Positions 8,578 to 16,068 of a stretch of 45,377 nucleotides of DNA are shown here, piece by piece. The stretch's first letter is position 1. Each line of letters begins with the position of its first letter. This DNA comes from Actinomycetes bacterium (lineage in GTDB: Bacteria > Actinomycetota > Acidimicrobiia > Acidimicrobiales > RAAP-2), in assembly GCA_021799615.1 (NCBI GenBank), contig JAJZAC010000009.1, positions 1 through 45,377 on the forward strand. The letters are read 5' to 3'. The position numbers were made by a program, and so were the translations under genes. The notes under the pieces were generated by a model, which was not told the DNA's origin, ran no database searches, and saw only the letters and a list, made by a program, of their open reading frames with translations.

Positions 8578-9267
8578 TCACCTCCCGGTCGTCGCCCCGC
8601 TCGGGGAACCGTTCCCTGCCGGTTCCGATGCCACCGGCACGCGACCGATCACGGTGACCAGCGGCGGGAGCACGACGGGATCGGTTCCGGGGTCGACGCC
8701 CGAGAGCTGCTCCACGTACGCCGCCACCGGACCGGGACCGGCTCCCGCCTGCGCCTCGGCCCAGGCGTCGACCAGCTCCAGTCCGGCCCCGAGCGCGAGA
8801 GCGGGGAGCACGGCACCCACGTCCGGGTGGCGGGCGCCGGGCATGGTGAACGGGAGCCCGTCGATCCGCCCGGCCGACGTGATCGGTTCCTGGGCCACCA
8901 CCCATCCTCCCGGTCTCGTGGCGCCGGCCATCCGGGCGAGCACGGCCGACGGGTCGATCACGTGCATGAGCAGGAACCGGCAGAAGGCCAGGTCGACGGG
9001 CTCGGGCAGGCGGAGGTCCTCACCGGCCTGGGTGATGGCCAGCACCTGGCTGTGGGCTGCCGCCGCTTCGGCCACCACGTCACGGCTGGCGGGGTCGCTG
9101 TCGACCGCGTAGACGCGGCCGTCGCGGCCGACGATCTCGGCCAGTGCCACGGAGACGTCGCCGCCACCCGCCCCGACGTCCACGCACGTCCACCCGGGCC
9201 CGAGGCCCAGCCGCTCCAGGGCCGTGGCCAGCGGGCGCCGGTAGACGTCGTCGCGCAGTCCTTGCAT
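8578..9267 (-). CDS. SAM-dependent methyltransferase, class I
   Basis: A 229-residue soluble protein. Motif I CVDVGAGGGDVSVALAE (about 29-45) binds S-adenosylmethionine. YAVDSDPAS contains the acidic residue that holds the ribose hydroxyls, and DLAFCRFLLMHVIDP is motif IV. A UbiE/MenG-like Rossmann fold is clear, but no substrate-specific feature is visible. The C-terminal tail after PPLVTVIGRVP is Gly/Ser/Pro-rich and probably disordered. Start ATG 9267 follows TAGCGT by six bases. The gene is divergent from the 9348 gene, with only 80 bp between them holding both promoters. Confidence 0.85.
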   Translation of the reverse strand: MQGLRDDVYRRPLATALERLGLGPGWTCVDVGAGGGDVSVALAEIVGRDGRVYAVDSDPASRDVVAEAAAAHSQVLAITQAGEDLRLPEPVDLAFCRFLLMHVIDPSAVLARMAGATRPGGWVVAQEPITSAGRIDGLPFTMPGARHPDVGAVLPALALGAGLELVDAWAEAQAGAGPGPVAAYVEQLSGVDPGTDPVVLPPLVTVIGRVPVASEPAGNGSPSGATTGR

Positions 9268-9273
9268 GGGATC

Positions 9274-9279
9274 ACGCTA
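9274..9279 (-). promoter_or_regulatory. -10 hexamer TAGCGT of the methyltransferase gene
   Basis: TAGCGT on the minus strand, six bases before ATG 9267, without a Shine-Dalgarno sequence. It is one half of a compact divergent promoter pair. Confidence 0.6.
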
Positions 9280-9334
9280 CCGGCCGGCGACGCCCGAACG
9301 CCGGGTCGAGTGCCGGGTCGAACGCCGGCTCGGT

Positions 9335-9340
9335 TAGCCT
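9335..9340 (+). promoter_or_regulatory. -10 hexamer TAGCCT of the 9348 gene
   Basis: TAGCCT, seven bases, then GTG 9348. This hexamer decides the start codon: longer readings of the frame would run through both divergent promoters. Confidence 0.55.
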
Positions 9341-9347
9341 CGGCCGG

Positions 9348-9782
9348 GTGAAGGTCACCATGATGCTGTGCGACTCGGCCCAGGTGGCCGAGGGCAAGCT
9401 GTACATCCTCGGGGGCGGGTGGAGCATGATCGGGCCCGACCCCGCCCCGTCGGCGCTGGCCCTCAAGGTGGACGTCGACTGGCACGAGGCCGAGCGGCAG
9501 CACCATTGGGAGCTGTACCTGGAGGACGAGGACGGCGGACCGGTCCTCGTCGACACGCCCGACGGCCAGCAGCCGATCGAGGTGCGGGGCGAGTTCAGCG
9601 TCGGGCGCCCTCCCGGCCTGCCGGAGGGCTCGCCCATCGACATGCCGTTCGCCGTCAACCTCGGCCCGCTCCCCCTGCCGCCCGACCGGCGCTTCACCTG
9701 GAAGCTGGCCATCGACGGCGAGACCCGGGCCGACTGGTCGGTGGCATTCACCACCCGGCCGGCCCGCCCCGCCGACGCCTGA
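9348..9782 (+). CDS. Conserved small protein of unknown function (DUF6941-like)
   Basis: A 144-residue protein beginning VKVTMMLCDSAQVAEGKLYILGGGW. It is beta-rich with no signal peptide or membrane segment. The pattern of a short strand, 'CD.AQ...GKLYILG.GW', a middle beta-sandwich-like part (HWELYLEDEDGGPV; GEFSVGRPPGLPEG) and a final strand (FTWKLAIDGET) recalls the actinobacterial family I know as DUF6941; this is from memory. No catalytic residues are evident. The start is set by the leaderless promoter. It lies between the methyltransferase and a MaoC hydratase whose own promoter sits in the 70-bp gap, so it is probably a single-gene unit. Confidence 0.65.
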   Translation: MKVTMMLCDSAQVAEGKLYILGGGWSMIGPDPAPSALALKVDVDWHEAERQHHWELYLEDEDGGPVLVDTPDGQQPIEVRGEFSVGRPPGLPEGSPIDMPFAVNLGPLPLPPDRRFTWKLAIDGETRADWSVAFTTRPARPADA

Positions 9783-9839
9783 GGAGGTCCGCCACGTCAC
9801 CGCCCCGCGGCGGCGTGGAAGCGGCGGCCCGGGACCGAC

Positions 9840-9845
9840 TAGACC
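9840..9845 (+). promoter_or_regulatory. Probable -10 hexamer TAGACC of the MaoC gene
   Basis: TAGACC, seven bases, ATG 9853. The last base departs from TANNNT, but the same TAGACC occurs before the acyl-CoA dehydrogenase at 31394. Confidence 0.4.
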
Positions 9846-9852
9846 AGGGGAC

Positions 9853-10365
9853 ATGACCACCTACGACCGTCCCTTCGGCCGCGCCTTCGAGGACTTCGAG
9901 GTCGGTGACGTCTACCGGCACTGGCCGGGAAAGACGATCACCGAGGCGGACGACCACTTCTTCTGCATGCTCACCATGAACCACCATCCGTTGCACACCA
10001 ACGCCTGGTTCGCCGAGCACGAGACCGTCCACGGCAGGAACGTCGTGGTGGGCAACCTGGTCTACTCGCTGGTCCTCGGTATGAGCGTCCCCGACGTCAG
10101 CGGATCGGCCATCGCCAACCTCGAGGTCGAGTCGCTCGTCCACCGCAAGCCGACGTTCCACGGCGACACCATCTATGCCGAGACGAAGGTCGTCGACAAG
10201 GTCGAGTCCAGGTCCCGGGACGACCGCGGGGTGGTGACGGTGGAGACGAAGGGCTTCAACCAGGACGGCGACGAAGTGTGCTTCTTCCGGCGCAAGGTCA
10301 TGGTGTGGAAGCGGGCGGCCGCCCCCGTGCGCCGTCGCCCGTACCCGGACGACGTCTGGGACTGA
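9853..10365 (+). CDS. MaoC-like hydratase, candidate mesaconyl-CoA hydratase
   Basis: A 170-residue single hot-dog domain. FEDFEVGDVYRHWPGKTITEADDHFFCMLTMNHHPLH carries the MaoC catalytic Asp/His pair (here the HxxPLH stretch), and GNLVYSLVLGMSVPDVSGSAIANLE and GFNQDGDEVCFFRRKVMV follow. The PDVS-x-AIANL stretch resembles what I recall of Rhodobacter mesaconyl-CoA hydratase, which is about twice as long with two hot-dog folds. Hydration of mesaconyl-CoA to beta-methylmalyl-CoA would link the adjacent mcd and mcl products. The alternative is a general (R)-enoyl-CoA hydratase like the MaoC protein beside the mycobacterial CitE. It ends 10 nt before mutY, and the two may be cotranscribed. Confidence 0.72.
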   Translation: MTTYDRPFGRAFEDFEVGDVYRHWPGKTITEADDHFFCMLTMNHHPLHTNAWFAEHETVHGRNVVVGNLVYSLVLGMSVPDVSGSAIANLEVESLVHRKPTFHGDTIYAETKVVDKVESRSRDDRGVVTVETKGFNQDGDEVCFFRRKVMVWKRAAAPVRRRPYPDDVWD

Positions 10366-10375
10366 CCGCCGGCCG

Positions 10376-11266
10376 GTGGACGCGGGCGTCACTCCCGCTC
10401 GTCTGCGCGCGCTCGGGTCGGCGTTGGCGGCCCAGGGGCCGTCGCTCCGCCCAGATCTGCCCTGGCGCCTCACCCGCGACCCGTGGGCCGTGCTGGTGAG
10501 CGAGGTGATGGCCCAACAGACCCAGTTGGCCAGGGTCGTACCCGCGTACCAGGCCTTCGTGGCCCGGTTCCCCGATGCGGCGTCGTGCGCGGCTGCGCCG
10601 GTGGGCGAGGTGCTGCGCCGGTGGGCCGGTCTCGGCTACAACCGGCGGGCGAGGAGCCTGCACCTCGCGGCCACGGCGGTCGTCCGGGACCACGGTGGCG
10701 TCGTCCCGGCGACACTCGCCGAACTGCGCGCACTTCCCGGCGTCGGGCCGTACACGGCCCGGGCCGTGCTGGCCTTCGCCTTCGAGGCCGACGTGGGCGT
10801 GCTCGACACCAACGCCGGCCGGGTGCTGGCCCGAGCCGTGGCTGGACGGCGCCTCGGGGTCCGGGAGGCCCAGGTACTGGCCGATGCCCTGGTGCCTCCC
10901 GGCCGCGCCTGGTCGTGCAACCAGGCCCTGCTCGACGTGGGGTCTCTGGTCTGTACGTCGCGCCGTCCGCGGTGTGACGACTGTCCCCTCGCCGCCCGGT
11001 GCGCCTGGCGGGCGGCCGGCTGGCCGCAGCCGGACCCCGCCCAACGCTCGGCTGGCGTCTCCGCCCCCCAATCGGCATTCGACGGTTCCGACCGGCAGGG
11101 GAGGGGGCGCCTGGTGGCTGCACTGCGCCGGGCACCCGTCCGCCAGGCTGACGTGGCGGCGGCCGCCGGGTGGCCCGACGACCCTGAACGTGCGGCCGGC
11201 GTGGCCGAGGCGTTGGTTGCCGAGGGCCTGGCCGTCCGTCGGGGAGACCGCCTCGAGCTCCCGTGA
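10376..11266 (+). CDS. mutY: A/G-specific adenine glycosylase
   Basis: A 296-residue DNA repair enzyme that removes adenine mispaired with 8-oxoguanine. The HhH-GPD core has catalytic Glu43 in SEVMAQQTQ, the hairpin ALPGVGPYTARAV, Asp144 in VLDTNAGRVLAR, and the [4Fe-4S] ligands Cys193, Cys200, Cys203, Cys209 (C-x6-C-x2-C-x5-C). The usual C-terminal NUDIX-like domain that checks for 8-oxoguanine is missing. In its place the last ~60 residues (GRLVAALRRAPVRQADVAAAAGW...) look like a small winged-helix unit. Short MutY proteins are common in actinobacteria. Start GTG 10376 is ten bases after the MaoC stop. The cluster makes it a client of the SUF system further right. Confidence 0.88.
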   Translation: MDAGVTPARLRALGSALAAQGPSLRPDLPWRLTRDPWAVLVSEVMAQQTQLARVVPAYQAFVARFPDAASCAAAPVGEVLRRWAGLGYNRRARSLHLAATAVVRDHGGVVPATLAELRALPGVGPYTARAVLAFAFEADVGVLDTNAGRVLARAVAGRRLGVREAQVLADALVPPGRAWSCNQALLDVGSLVCTSRRPRCDDCPLAARCAWRAAGWPQPDPAQRSAGVSAPQSAFDGSDRQGRGRLVAALRRAPVRQADVAAAAGWPDDPERAAGVAEALVAEGLAVRRGDRLELP

Positions 11267-11301
11267 ACGCTCCCACGGTCCGCGCTGCACAGCCCCGGCG
11301 G

Positions 11302-13068
11302 TCACCTCCCTCGGGGAGCCACGAGGGTCAGGAACCGCCCAGCGGCGTCACCGGCCACGCAGGACGTCGCCGAGGGGCAGGCGACCGTCCACACGACGTC
11401 GTTCCCGTCGACCCCACTTCGCGACCACGTCGCCGCGCCTCCACTCGGTTGGGTGGAGACCAACACGCCGCCGGCACTGTCGCCGGCGACGCACAGCGTC
11501 GTCGTCGGGCACGCGGCAGAGGCCACGAACCTTCCGGCGTCCACGTCCCCGGCACGCCACGAGGGACCACCCCGGGTCGGATCGACGGACGTGAGGACCT
11601 GGCCCACGCCGTCGCCGGCCACGCACAGATGCGTCGACGAACAGGCCAGGGCCCCGATCCCGGCCGCGGCGATCGGCGCCGAGCGTTCCCACGACCCCGG
11701 TCTCGCGGGGTGCGTCGAGGTCAGAATGCGCCCGGACTGGTCGGCGGCGACGCACAGCGAGGCGGCCGGGCAGGCCACCGTCCAGATGACGGTGGACCCG
11801 TCGACGTCCTCGGCCCGCCAGGTGCCGCCACGGGGATGCCCGGGGTCGGTGGAGACGAGGATCCGACCTGCGCCGTCGGTGGCGACGCACAGCGACGGCG
11901 TGGGACACGAAATGCCCCAGAGGGCCCGGTTGCCGTCGGCGTCGGTCCGCGTCCAGCGGGGTGAGGCCGACGCGGGGTCGGTCGAGGCCAGGATCGCTCC
12001 CGCCGAGTCGCCGGCCACGCACAGGTGTGGCGACGGGCACGAGACGGCGTCGAGAGCGGCGCCGGGGTCGACGGTCCGCTTCGACCACCGGGCCCGTTCG
12101 CTCGAGACGGGGTCAGTGGAGACGAGGATGCTCCCCGCCGAGTCGCCGGCCACGCACAGGTGCGGCGACGGGCACGAGACGGCGTCGAGCTGGTTGGTCG
12201 CCTCGACCAGGACGCTCGACCAGGAGCTGGCGGGTCCGGTCGGGTCCTGCGACGTGAGCACGAGGCCCCGCTGGTCGACGACGACGCACACCGCGCCCTG
12301 CCCGGGGCAGGCGATGCCCGGGGCATAGTCGCTCGTGCCGGTCACGGCCACGGCACGCACGCGCCACGTGGGTGTCGCGGCGCCGGGGTCGGTGGTGGTC
12401 AGGGTGTCCCCCCACGAGTCGGCACCTACGCACATCGACGCGGTCGGACAGGTCAGGGCCGAGACCCAATTCCCGGCGTCCACGCCCGCCACCGTCCACC
12501 CGCCCGGTCGCCTACGCCACGGTCCTGCCGACCGGGCGATCGCACCGCCGGACAGGCCGGCCAGACACAGCCCCGTCGACGGGCACGCGAGGGTGAGCAC
12601 CCGCCGGCCGTCGCCCACCTCCACCGCCGTCCACGAGGACGCGGCCCCGGTGGGGTCCGACGTCACGAGCACCCGCCCGCCGGCGTCGCCGGCCACGCAC
12701 GTCGTGGCAGTGGGACAGGCCAGGGCGGTGATGGACCCGCCCGGGTCGACCTCCACCGCCGTCCACGAGGACGCGGCCCCGGTGGGGTCCGACGTCACGA
12801 GCACCCGCCCGCCGGCGTCGCCGGCCACGCACGTCGTGGCAGTGGGACAGGCCAGGGCGGTCAGGTGGTTCGACGGGCCGTACGGCGGTGTGGCGTCGAC
12901 GGTGCGGGGTGGGGTCCAGTGGAGCCCGGCGCCCCCGTGTCGGGCTCCGTGCGGGCCCCGTGCGGGGGTCCCCGTCGAGAGTGTGCCGGCGACCGCGGCC
13001 ACGACCAGGCCGACGGACGCCGCACCGGCGAGCGCGGCTCCGGCCCGCCACCGTCGGGCGGGGTTCAC
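11302..13068 (-). CDS. Secreted protein of twelve ~44-residue cysteine-pair repeats
   Basis: A 588-residue protein. A signal or anchor helix at about 10-30 (AGAALAGAASVGLVVAAVAG) is followed by twelve repeats of the form (L/I/V)-x-A-(L/V)-x-C-P-x4-C-V-A-G-D-x2-G-x-(I/V)-L-x-S-x-D-P, each ending in a Trp strand. Each repeat has two cysteines five or six residues apart, so a disulphide in every repeat is likely in the oxidising exterior. The strand pattern suggests a beta-propeller, perhaps two six-bladed ones; no catalytic residues are seen. Repeats 1 and 2 are identical over 113 bp of DNA, and 6 and 7 nearly so, showing recent tandem duplication. GTG start 13068 lies 13 nt after the alpha/beta hydrolase stop, so the two genes probably form an operon. 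Confidence 0.8.
   Translation of the reverse strand: MNPARRWRAGAALAGAASVGLVVAAVAGTLSTGTPARGPHGARHGGAGLHWTPPRTVDATPPYGPSNHLTALACPTATTCVAGDAGGRVLVTSDPTGAASSWTAVEVDPGGSITALACPTATTCVAGDAGGRVLVTSDPTGAASSWTAVEVGDGRRVLTLACPSTGLCLAGLSGGAIARSAGPWRRRPGGWTVAGVDAGNWVSALTCPTASMCVGADSWGDTLTTTDPGAATPTWRVRAVAVTGTSDYAPGIACPGQGAVCVVVDQRGLVLTSQDPTGPASSWSSVLVEATNQLDAVSCPSPHLCVAGDSAGSILVSTDPVSSERARWSKRTVDPGAALDAVSCPSPHLCVAGDSAGAILASTDPASASPRWTRTDADGNRALWGISCPTPSLCVATDGAGRILVSTDPGHPRGGTWRAEDVDGSTVIWTVACPAASLCVAADQSGRILTSTHPARPGSWERSAPIAAAGIGALACSSTHLCVAGDGVGQVLTSVDPTRGGPSWRAGDVDAGRFVASAACPTTTLCVAGDSAGGVLVSTQPSGGAATWSRSGVDGNDVVWTVACPSATSCVAGDAAGRFLTLVAPRGR
12001..12189. repeat. Diverged 54-bp direct repeat, 135-bp period
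   Basis: Bases 12001-12054 and 12136-12189 agree except at one position. They encode the cores of repeats 7 and 6 of the secreted repeat protein, and 135 bp equals 45 codons. Confidence 0.9.
12617..12861. repeat. Perfect 113-bp direct repeat, 132-bp period
   Basis: Bases 12617-12729 recur without change at 12749-12861. The 132-bp offset equals 44 codons and corresponds to repeats 2 and 1 of the secreted protein. Perfect identity, synonymous sites included, shows a very recent duplication or gene conversion. Confidence 0.95.
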
Positions 13069-13081
13069 GCCTGTTCCGACC

Positions 13082-13981
13082 TCACCCGGTCACGAAGGCG
13101 ACGACGTGTTCTCCCACCAGGTCCGGCGCCTCCAGGTGGAGGAAGTGCCCTGCCCCCTCGATGATCTCCACACGCGAGCCGGGGGCGAGGTAGTCGGCCA
13201 CCGGACCGATCGTGTCGACGCCCATGCACCCGTCGGCGGAGCCGTGGAGGTACAGGGTGGGCTGGGGCGCCACCGTCGCCGCCGCGGCCTGGGCCGCCGC
13301 CGCTGCCGGGTCGTCGGGTGGCCCGGCGAACATGGCCCGGTAGTACCCGAGCGCCGCGGCCAGGTGCTCGGGCGCGCCGATGGCCTCCTTCACCCAGGCG
13401 ACGTCGTGGGCGGCGTCGTAGCCGGGCGACCAGTCGGCCCACAGGCGGTCGATGAAGGCCATGCCCTCCGCTCCCACGACGAGCTCGGCCAGCGGCGTCT
13501 GGAAGAAGAAGACGTACCAGCTCCTCCGGAGCTGGTCGTAGGTCAGGAAGCCGGCGGCCATCGACGCCTGGGGCGCCACGGCGGACACCACGACCCGCCG
13601 CCACCGGTCGGGCTGTGCGGCGGCGGCGGCGTAGGTGGCGAACGCGCCCCAGTCGTGCCCGATGATCACGGCGTCGCCGTCGCCCCCGAAGGCGTCGTGG
13701 AGGGCACAGGCGTCGAGGCCGAGGGTGCCGGTGTCGTACCGCCCGTCGGCGGGCACGGCGCTCGGCGCATAGCCGCGCATGAACGGCGCCACCACCCGGT
13801 AGCCGGCGTCCACCAGGCGCGGCGTCAGGTGGCGCCACGTGTGGGGGCTGTCGGGGAAACCGTGCAGGCACAGTGCCAGCGGCCCGGTCTCGGGCCCGCT
13901 CACCAGGGCGGCGATCTCCGTCCCGTTCACCTGCACCGTGCGGGTCTCCGGTGCTGCCTCCGCCTGCGTGGTGGCGTCCAT
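13082..13981 (-). CDS. Alpha/beta hydrolase, epoxide hydrolase or dehalogenase type
   Basis: A 299-residue protein with no export signal. The oxyanion motif HGFPD (40-44), the nucleophile elbow GHDWGA with Asp110, the acid loop LHGSADGCMG and the final His in GAGHFLHLE are all present. An Asp nucleophile with HDW is typical of epoxide hydrolases, haloalkane dehalogenases and fluoroacetate dehalogenases, not of Ser esterases. The cap domain contains FFFQTPLAELV and a run of Ala/Pro residues around 235-250. ATG 13981 follows TAGGGT by seven bases; a GTG nine bases upstream is in frame but lies next to the hexamer. It is followed at 13 nt by the secreted repeat protein. Confidence 0.85.
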   Translation of the reverse strand: MDATTQAEAAPETRTVQVNGTEIAALVSGPETGPLALCLHGFPDSPHTWRHLTPRLVDAGYRVVAPFMRGYAPSAVPADGRYDTGTLGLDACALHDAFGGDGDAVIIGHDWGAFATYAAAAAQPDRWRRVVVSAVAPQASMAAGFLTYDQLRRSWYVFFFQTPLAELVVGAEGMAFIDRLWADWSPGYDAAHDVAWVKEAIGAPEHLAAALGYYRAMFAGPPDDPAAAAAQAAAATVAPQPTLYLHGSADGCMGVDTIGPVADYLAPGSRVEIIEGAGHFLHLEAPDLVGEHVVAFVTG

Positions 13982-13988
13982 GGCCGGC

Positions 13989-13994
13989 ACCCTA
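13989..13994 (-). promoter_or_regulatory. -10 hexamer TAGGGT of the alpha/beta hydrolase gene
   Basis: TAGGGT on the minus strand with seven bases to ATG 13981. It probably drives the hydrolase and the repeat protein together. It is divergent from the hexamer at 14038. Confidence 0.55.
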
Positions 13995-14037
13995 CCGTGC
14001 GCTCGGGCACAACCCCGGGGCGCCGTCCGGGCTCGGG

Positions 14038-14043
14038 TAGCCT
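14038..14043 (+). promoter_or_regulatory. -10 hexamer TAGCCT of the metallo-hydrolase gene
   Basis: TAGCCT with nine bases to GTG 14053. The predicted leader is zero to three bases. Confidence 0.5.
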
Positions 14044-14052
14044 GCTGCCTCG

Positions 14053-14907
14053 GTGAGGGTCACGTACTACGGCGTTAGGGGATCGTGCCCCTGTTCGTCC
14101 GACCGGCAGCGGCGCTACGGCGGCAACACGTCGTGCGTCCTCGTCGAGGCGGACGGGGAGCCGCCCGTCATCCTCGACCTGGGAACGGGCGTGCGGGCAC
14201 TGGGCGAGGCCCTCGAACGGCCGTTGCGGGCCTCGGGGGTGCCCCTCCGGGCCACCGCCCTCCTGACCCACCTCCACTACGACCACATCCTCGGCCTGCC
14301 GTTCTTCGCGCCGTTGCGGGAGCCGGGCGCGCTCCTCGACGTCTACGGGCCGGCCCAGCCGGACCAGCCGCTCGCCGAGGTCCTCACCGACGCGGTGAAG
14401 CCTCCGTTCTTCCCCATCCACCTGGGTGAGTTCCGGGGGGACATCGAGGTGCACGAGCTCGACGGGACCGGTGAACTGGCCGTCGGCTCGTTCGTCGTGC
14501 GGGCCCGTCGCGTTCCCCACCGGGGTGAGACGCTGGGGTTCCGGATCGAGCACGGCGGCCGCTCCCTCGCGTACCTGCCCGACCACCAGGCGCCGGCCGA
14601 CCGGCGGTCCGTCGACGAGCGGGTCCTCGAGCTGTGCGAGGGAGCCGACCTCCTGGTCCACGACGCCCAGTACACCGACGACGAGTTCGTCACCCGGGCG
14701 GACTGGGGCCACTCGACCGTCGCCTACGCCGTCCACGTCGCCCTCGAGTCGGGGGTGCGGCGCCTCGCCCTGTTCCACCACGATCCGGCGCACGGTGACC
14801 GCGACGTCGACCAGATGCTCGTCCATGCCCGGAGGCTCGCTCCCCGCCGCGACCTCGACGTCACGGCCGCCGCCGAAGGGACGACGGTCGACCTGGGCGA
14901 GCCGTGA
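14053..14907 (+). CDS. Metallo-beta-lactamase-fold hydrolase
   Basis: A 284-residue protein starting VRVTYYGVRGSCPCSSDRQRRYGGNTSC. The zinc motif is LLTHLHYDHILGLPFF. Further ligands are expected from the His of RRVPHRGETLGF, the Asp of LAYLPDHQ, the DLLVHDAQYTDDEF stretch and the His of LALFHHDPAHGD. This order is that of the phosphodiesterase-like branch (PhnP/RNase Z/cyclic-nucleotide type) rather than of lactamases; the substrate is not evident. Its GTG start follows a leaderless promoter, and its stop overlaps the GTG of the next gene by 4 bp, implying translational coupling. Confidence 0.82.
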   Translation: MRVTYYGVRGSCPCSSDRQRRYGGNTSCVLVEADGEPPVILDLGTGVRALGEALERPLRASGVPLRATALLTHLHYDHILGLPFFAPLREPGALLDVYGPAQPDQPLAEVLTDAVKPPFFPIHLGEFRGDIEVHELDGTGELAVGSFVVRARRVPHRGETLGFRIEHGGRSLAYLPDHQAPADRRSVDERVLELCEGADLLVHDAQYTDDEFVTRADWGHSTVAYAVHVALESGVRRLALFHHDPAHGDRDVDQMLVHARRLAPRRDLDVTAAAEGTTVDLGEP

Positions 14908-15404
14908 GCGGCGGCCAGGCGGTCGACGAGGGCCGATTCAAGGACGTCATGGCACGCTTCGCCACCGGCGTCACCATCGTCACGGCGTTGGACGGGGGCG
15001 CACCTGTCGGCTTCACCTGCCAGAGCTTCGTCTCGCTGTCGATCGACCCGCCCTTCGTGTCCCTCGCACCGGCGAAGACGTCCACCAGCTGGCCGAGGAT
15101 CGCCCGTGCCGGGGCGTTCTGCGTGAACGTGCTGGCCGAAGGGCAAGAGGACCTGTGCCGCCGCTTCGCGACGTCGGGAGCCGACAAGTTCACCGGCGTG
15201 CCCTGGACGCCGGCGCCCGAGTCCGGGTCGCCGGTCCTGCCGGGATCGCTGGCGTGGGTGGACTGCGCGCTGGAGCTGGTCCACGACGCCGGCGACCACG
15301 AGATCGTCGTCGGCCGCGTCCTCGGGCTGGGGACGGGTGGCGGCCGCCCGCTGCTGTTCTACGACCGGGGGTTCGCCCGCCTGGCCCCGGGGCAGGACCG
15401 CTGA
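14904..15404 (+). CDS. Flavin reductase-like FMN-binding protein
   Basis: A 166-residue split-barrel protein. RFKDVMARFATGVTIVTALDGG, VGFTCQSFVSLSIDPPFVSLAPAKTSTSWPRI, FCVNVLAEGQEDLCRRFA and the end DHEIVVGRVLGLG are the standard blocks of the HpaC/flavin reductase family, which reduces FMN or FAD with NAD(P)H for a partner monooxygenase. No monooxygenase is adjacent, so its partner is unknown. Start GTG 14904 overlaps the preceding stop as GTGA. The length is normal for the family. Confidence 0.85.
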   Translation: MSGGQAVDEGRFKDVMARFATGVTIVTALDGGAPVGFTCQSFVSLSIDPPFVSLAPAKTSTSWPRIARAGAFCVNVLAEGQEDLCRRFATSGADKFTGVPWTPAPESGSPVLPGSLAWVDCALELVHDAGDHEIVVGRVLGLGTGGGRPLLFYDRGFARLAPGQDR

Positions 15405-15435
15405 ACTTCAGACCGCTGGACGACGAAGGGAACCC

Positions 15436-15987
15436 ATGCCAACCATCATCCATTCCGACGTGGTCGCCGACGTGATCGTGGTCGAACCGGACGTGCACGG
15501 CGACGAGCGGGGAAGGTTCGTCGAGACCTACCGCCGTTCGTGGTTCCCGCTCGGCCGCGAGATGCTCCAGGGCAACCGGTCGGTGAAGGAGCAGGGCGCC
15601 CTGGTCGGCCTCCATTTCCACCTCCACCAGGCCGACTACTGGTACGTCCTCGACGGCACGGCCCGGGTCGTCCTCCACGACCTGCGCCGGGGCTCGCCCA
15701 CGGAGGGGGCCACCTTGACGCTCGACCTCGACGGCGGCACCGACCGCGGCGTGTTCATCCCCCCGGGCGTGGCCCACGGCTTCGCCGCGCTCACCGACCT
15801 GACCCTGTGGTACCTCGTCGACTCCTACTACAACCCGGCCGACGAGCTGGGTGTGGCGTGGGACGATCCCGACATCGGTGCCGACTGGGGCGTCGTCGAC
15901 CCCGTCGTCTCGGAGCGCGACCAGGCCAATCCGCGCCGCCGGGACCTCGAGCCGCGCCTGGTCCCCACCATGGGGCTGCGGACCTGA
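15436..15987 (+). CDS. RmlC-like dTDP-sugar epimerase family protein
   Basis: A 183-residue cupin. DERGRFVETYRRS, GNRSVKEQGALVGLHFHLHQADYWYVLDGTARVVLHDLRRGSPTEG and FIPPGVAHGFAAL match dTDP-4-dehydrorhamnose 3,5-epimerase. The catalytic His of the GLHF motif and the base His/Asp region are present, and so is the late Tyr region (LVDSYYNPADELGVAWDDPDIG). No rmlA, rmlB or rmlD gene is in the window, so it could act on another dTDP- or NDP-keto sugar. A Shine-Dalgarno-like GAAGGGA lies 7-8 nt before ATG 15436. It is 31 nt downstream of the flavin reductase. Confidence 0.82.
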   Translation: MPTIIHSDVVADVIVVEPDVHGDERGRFVETYRRSWFPLGREMLQGNRSVKEQGALVGLHFHLHQADYWYVLDGTARVVLHDLRRGSPTEGATLTLDLDGGTDRGVFIPPGVAHGFAALTDLTLWYLVDSYYNPADELGVAWDDPDIGADWGVVDPVVSERDQANPRRRDLEPRLVPTMGLRT

Positions 15988-16068
15988 GCCGTTCCCCGCA
16001 TCCACCCGGTGCCGGCCGGAGGTCGGCATGATCGCGGTGCCCGCCCCGGCTCGGAGAGGAACCGGCCC

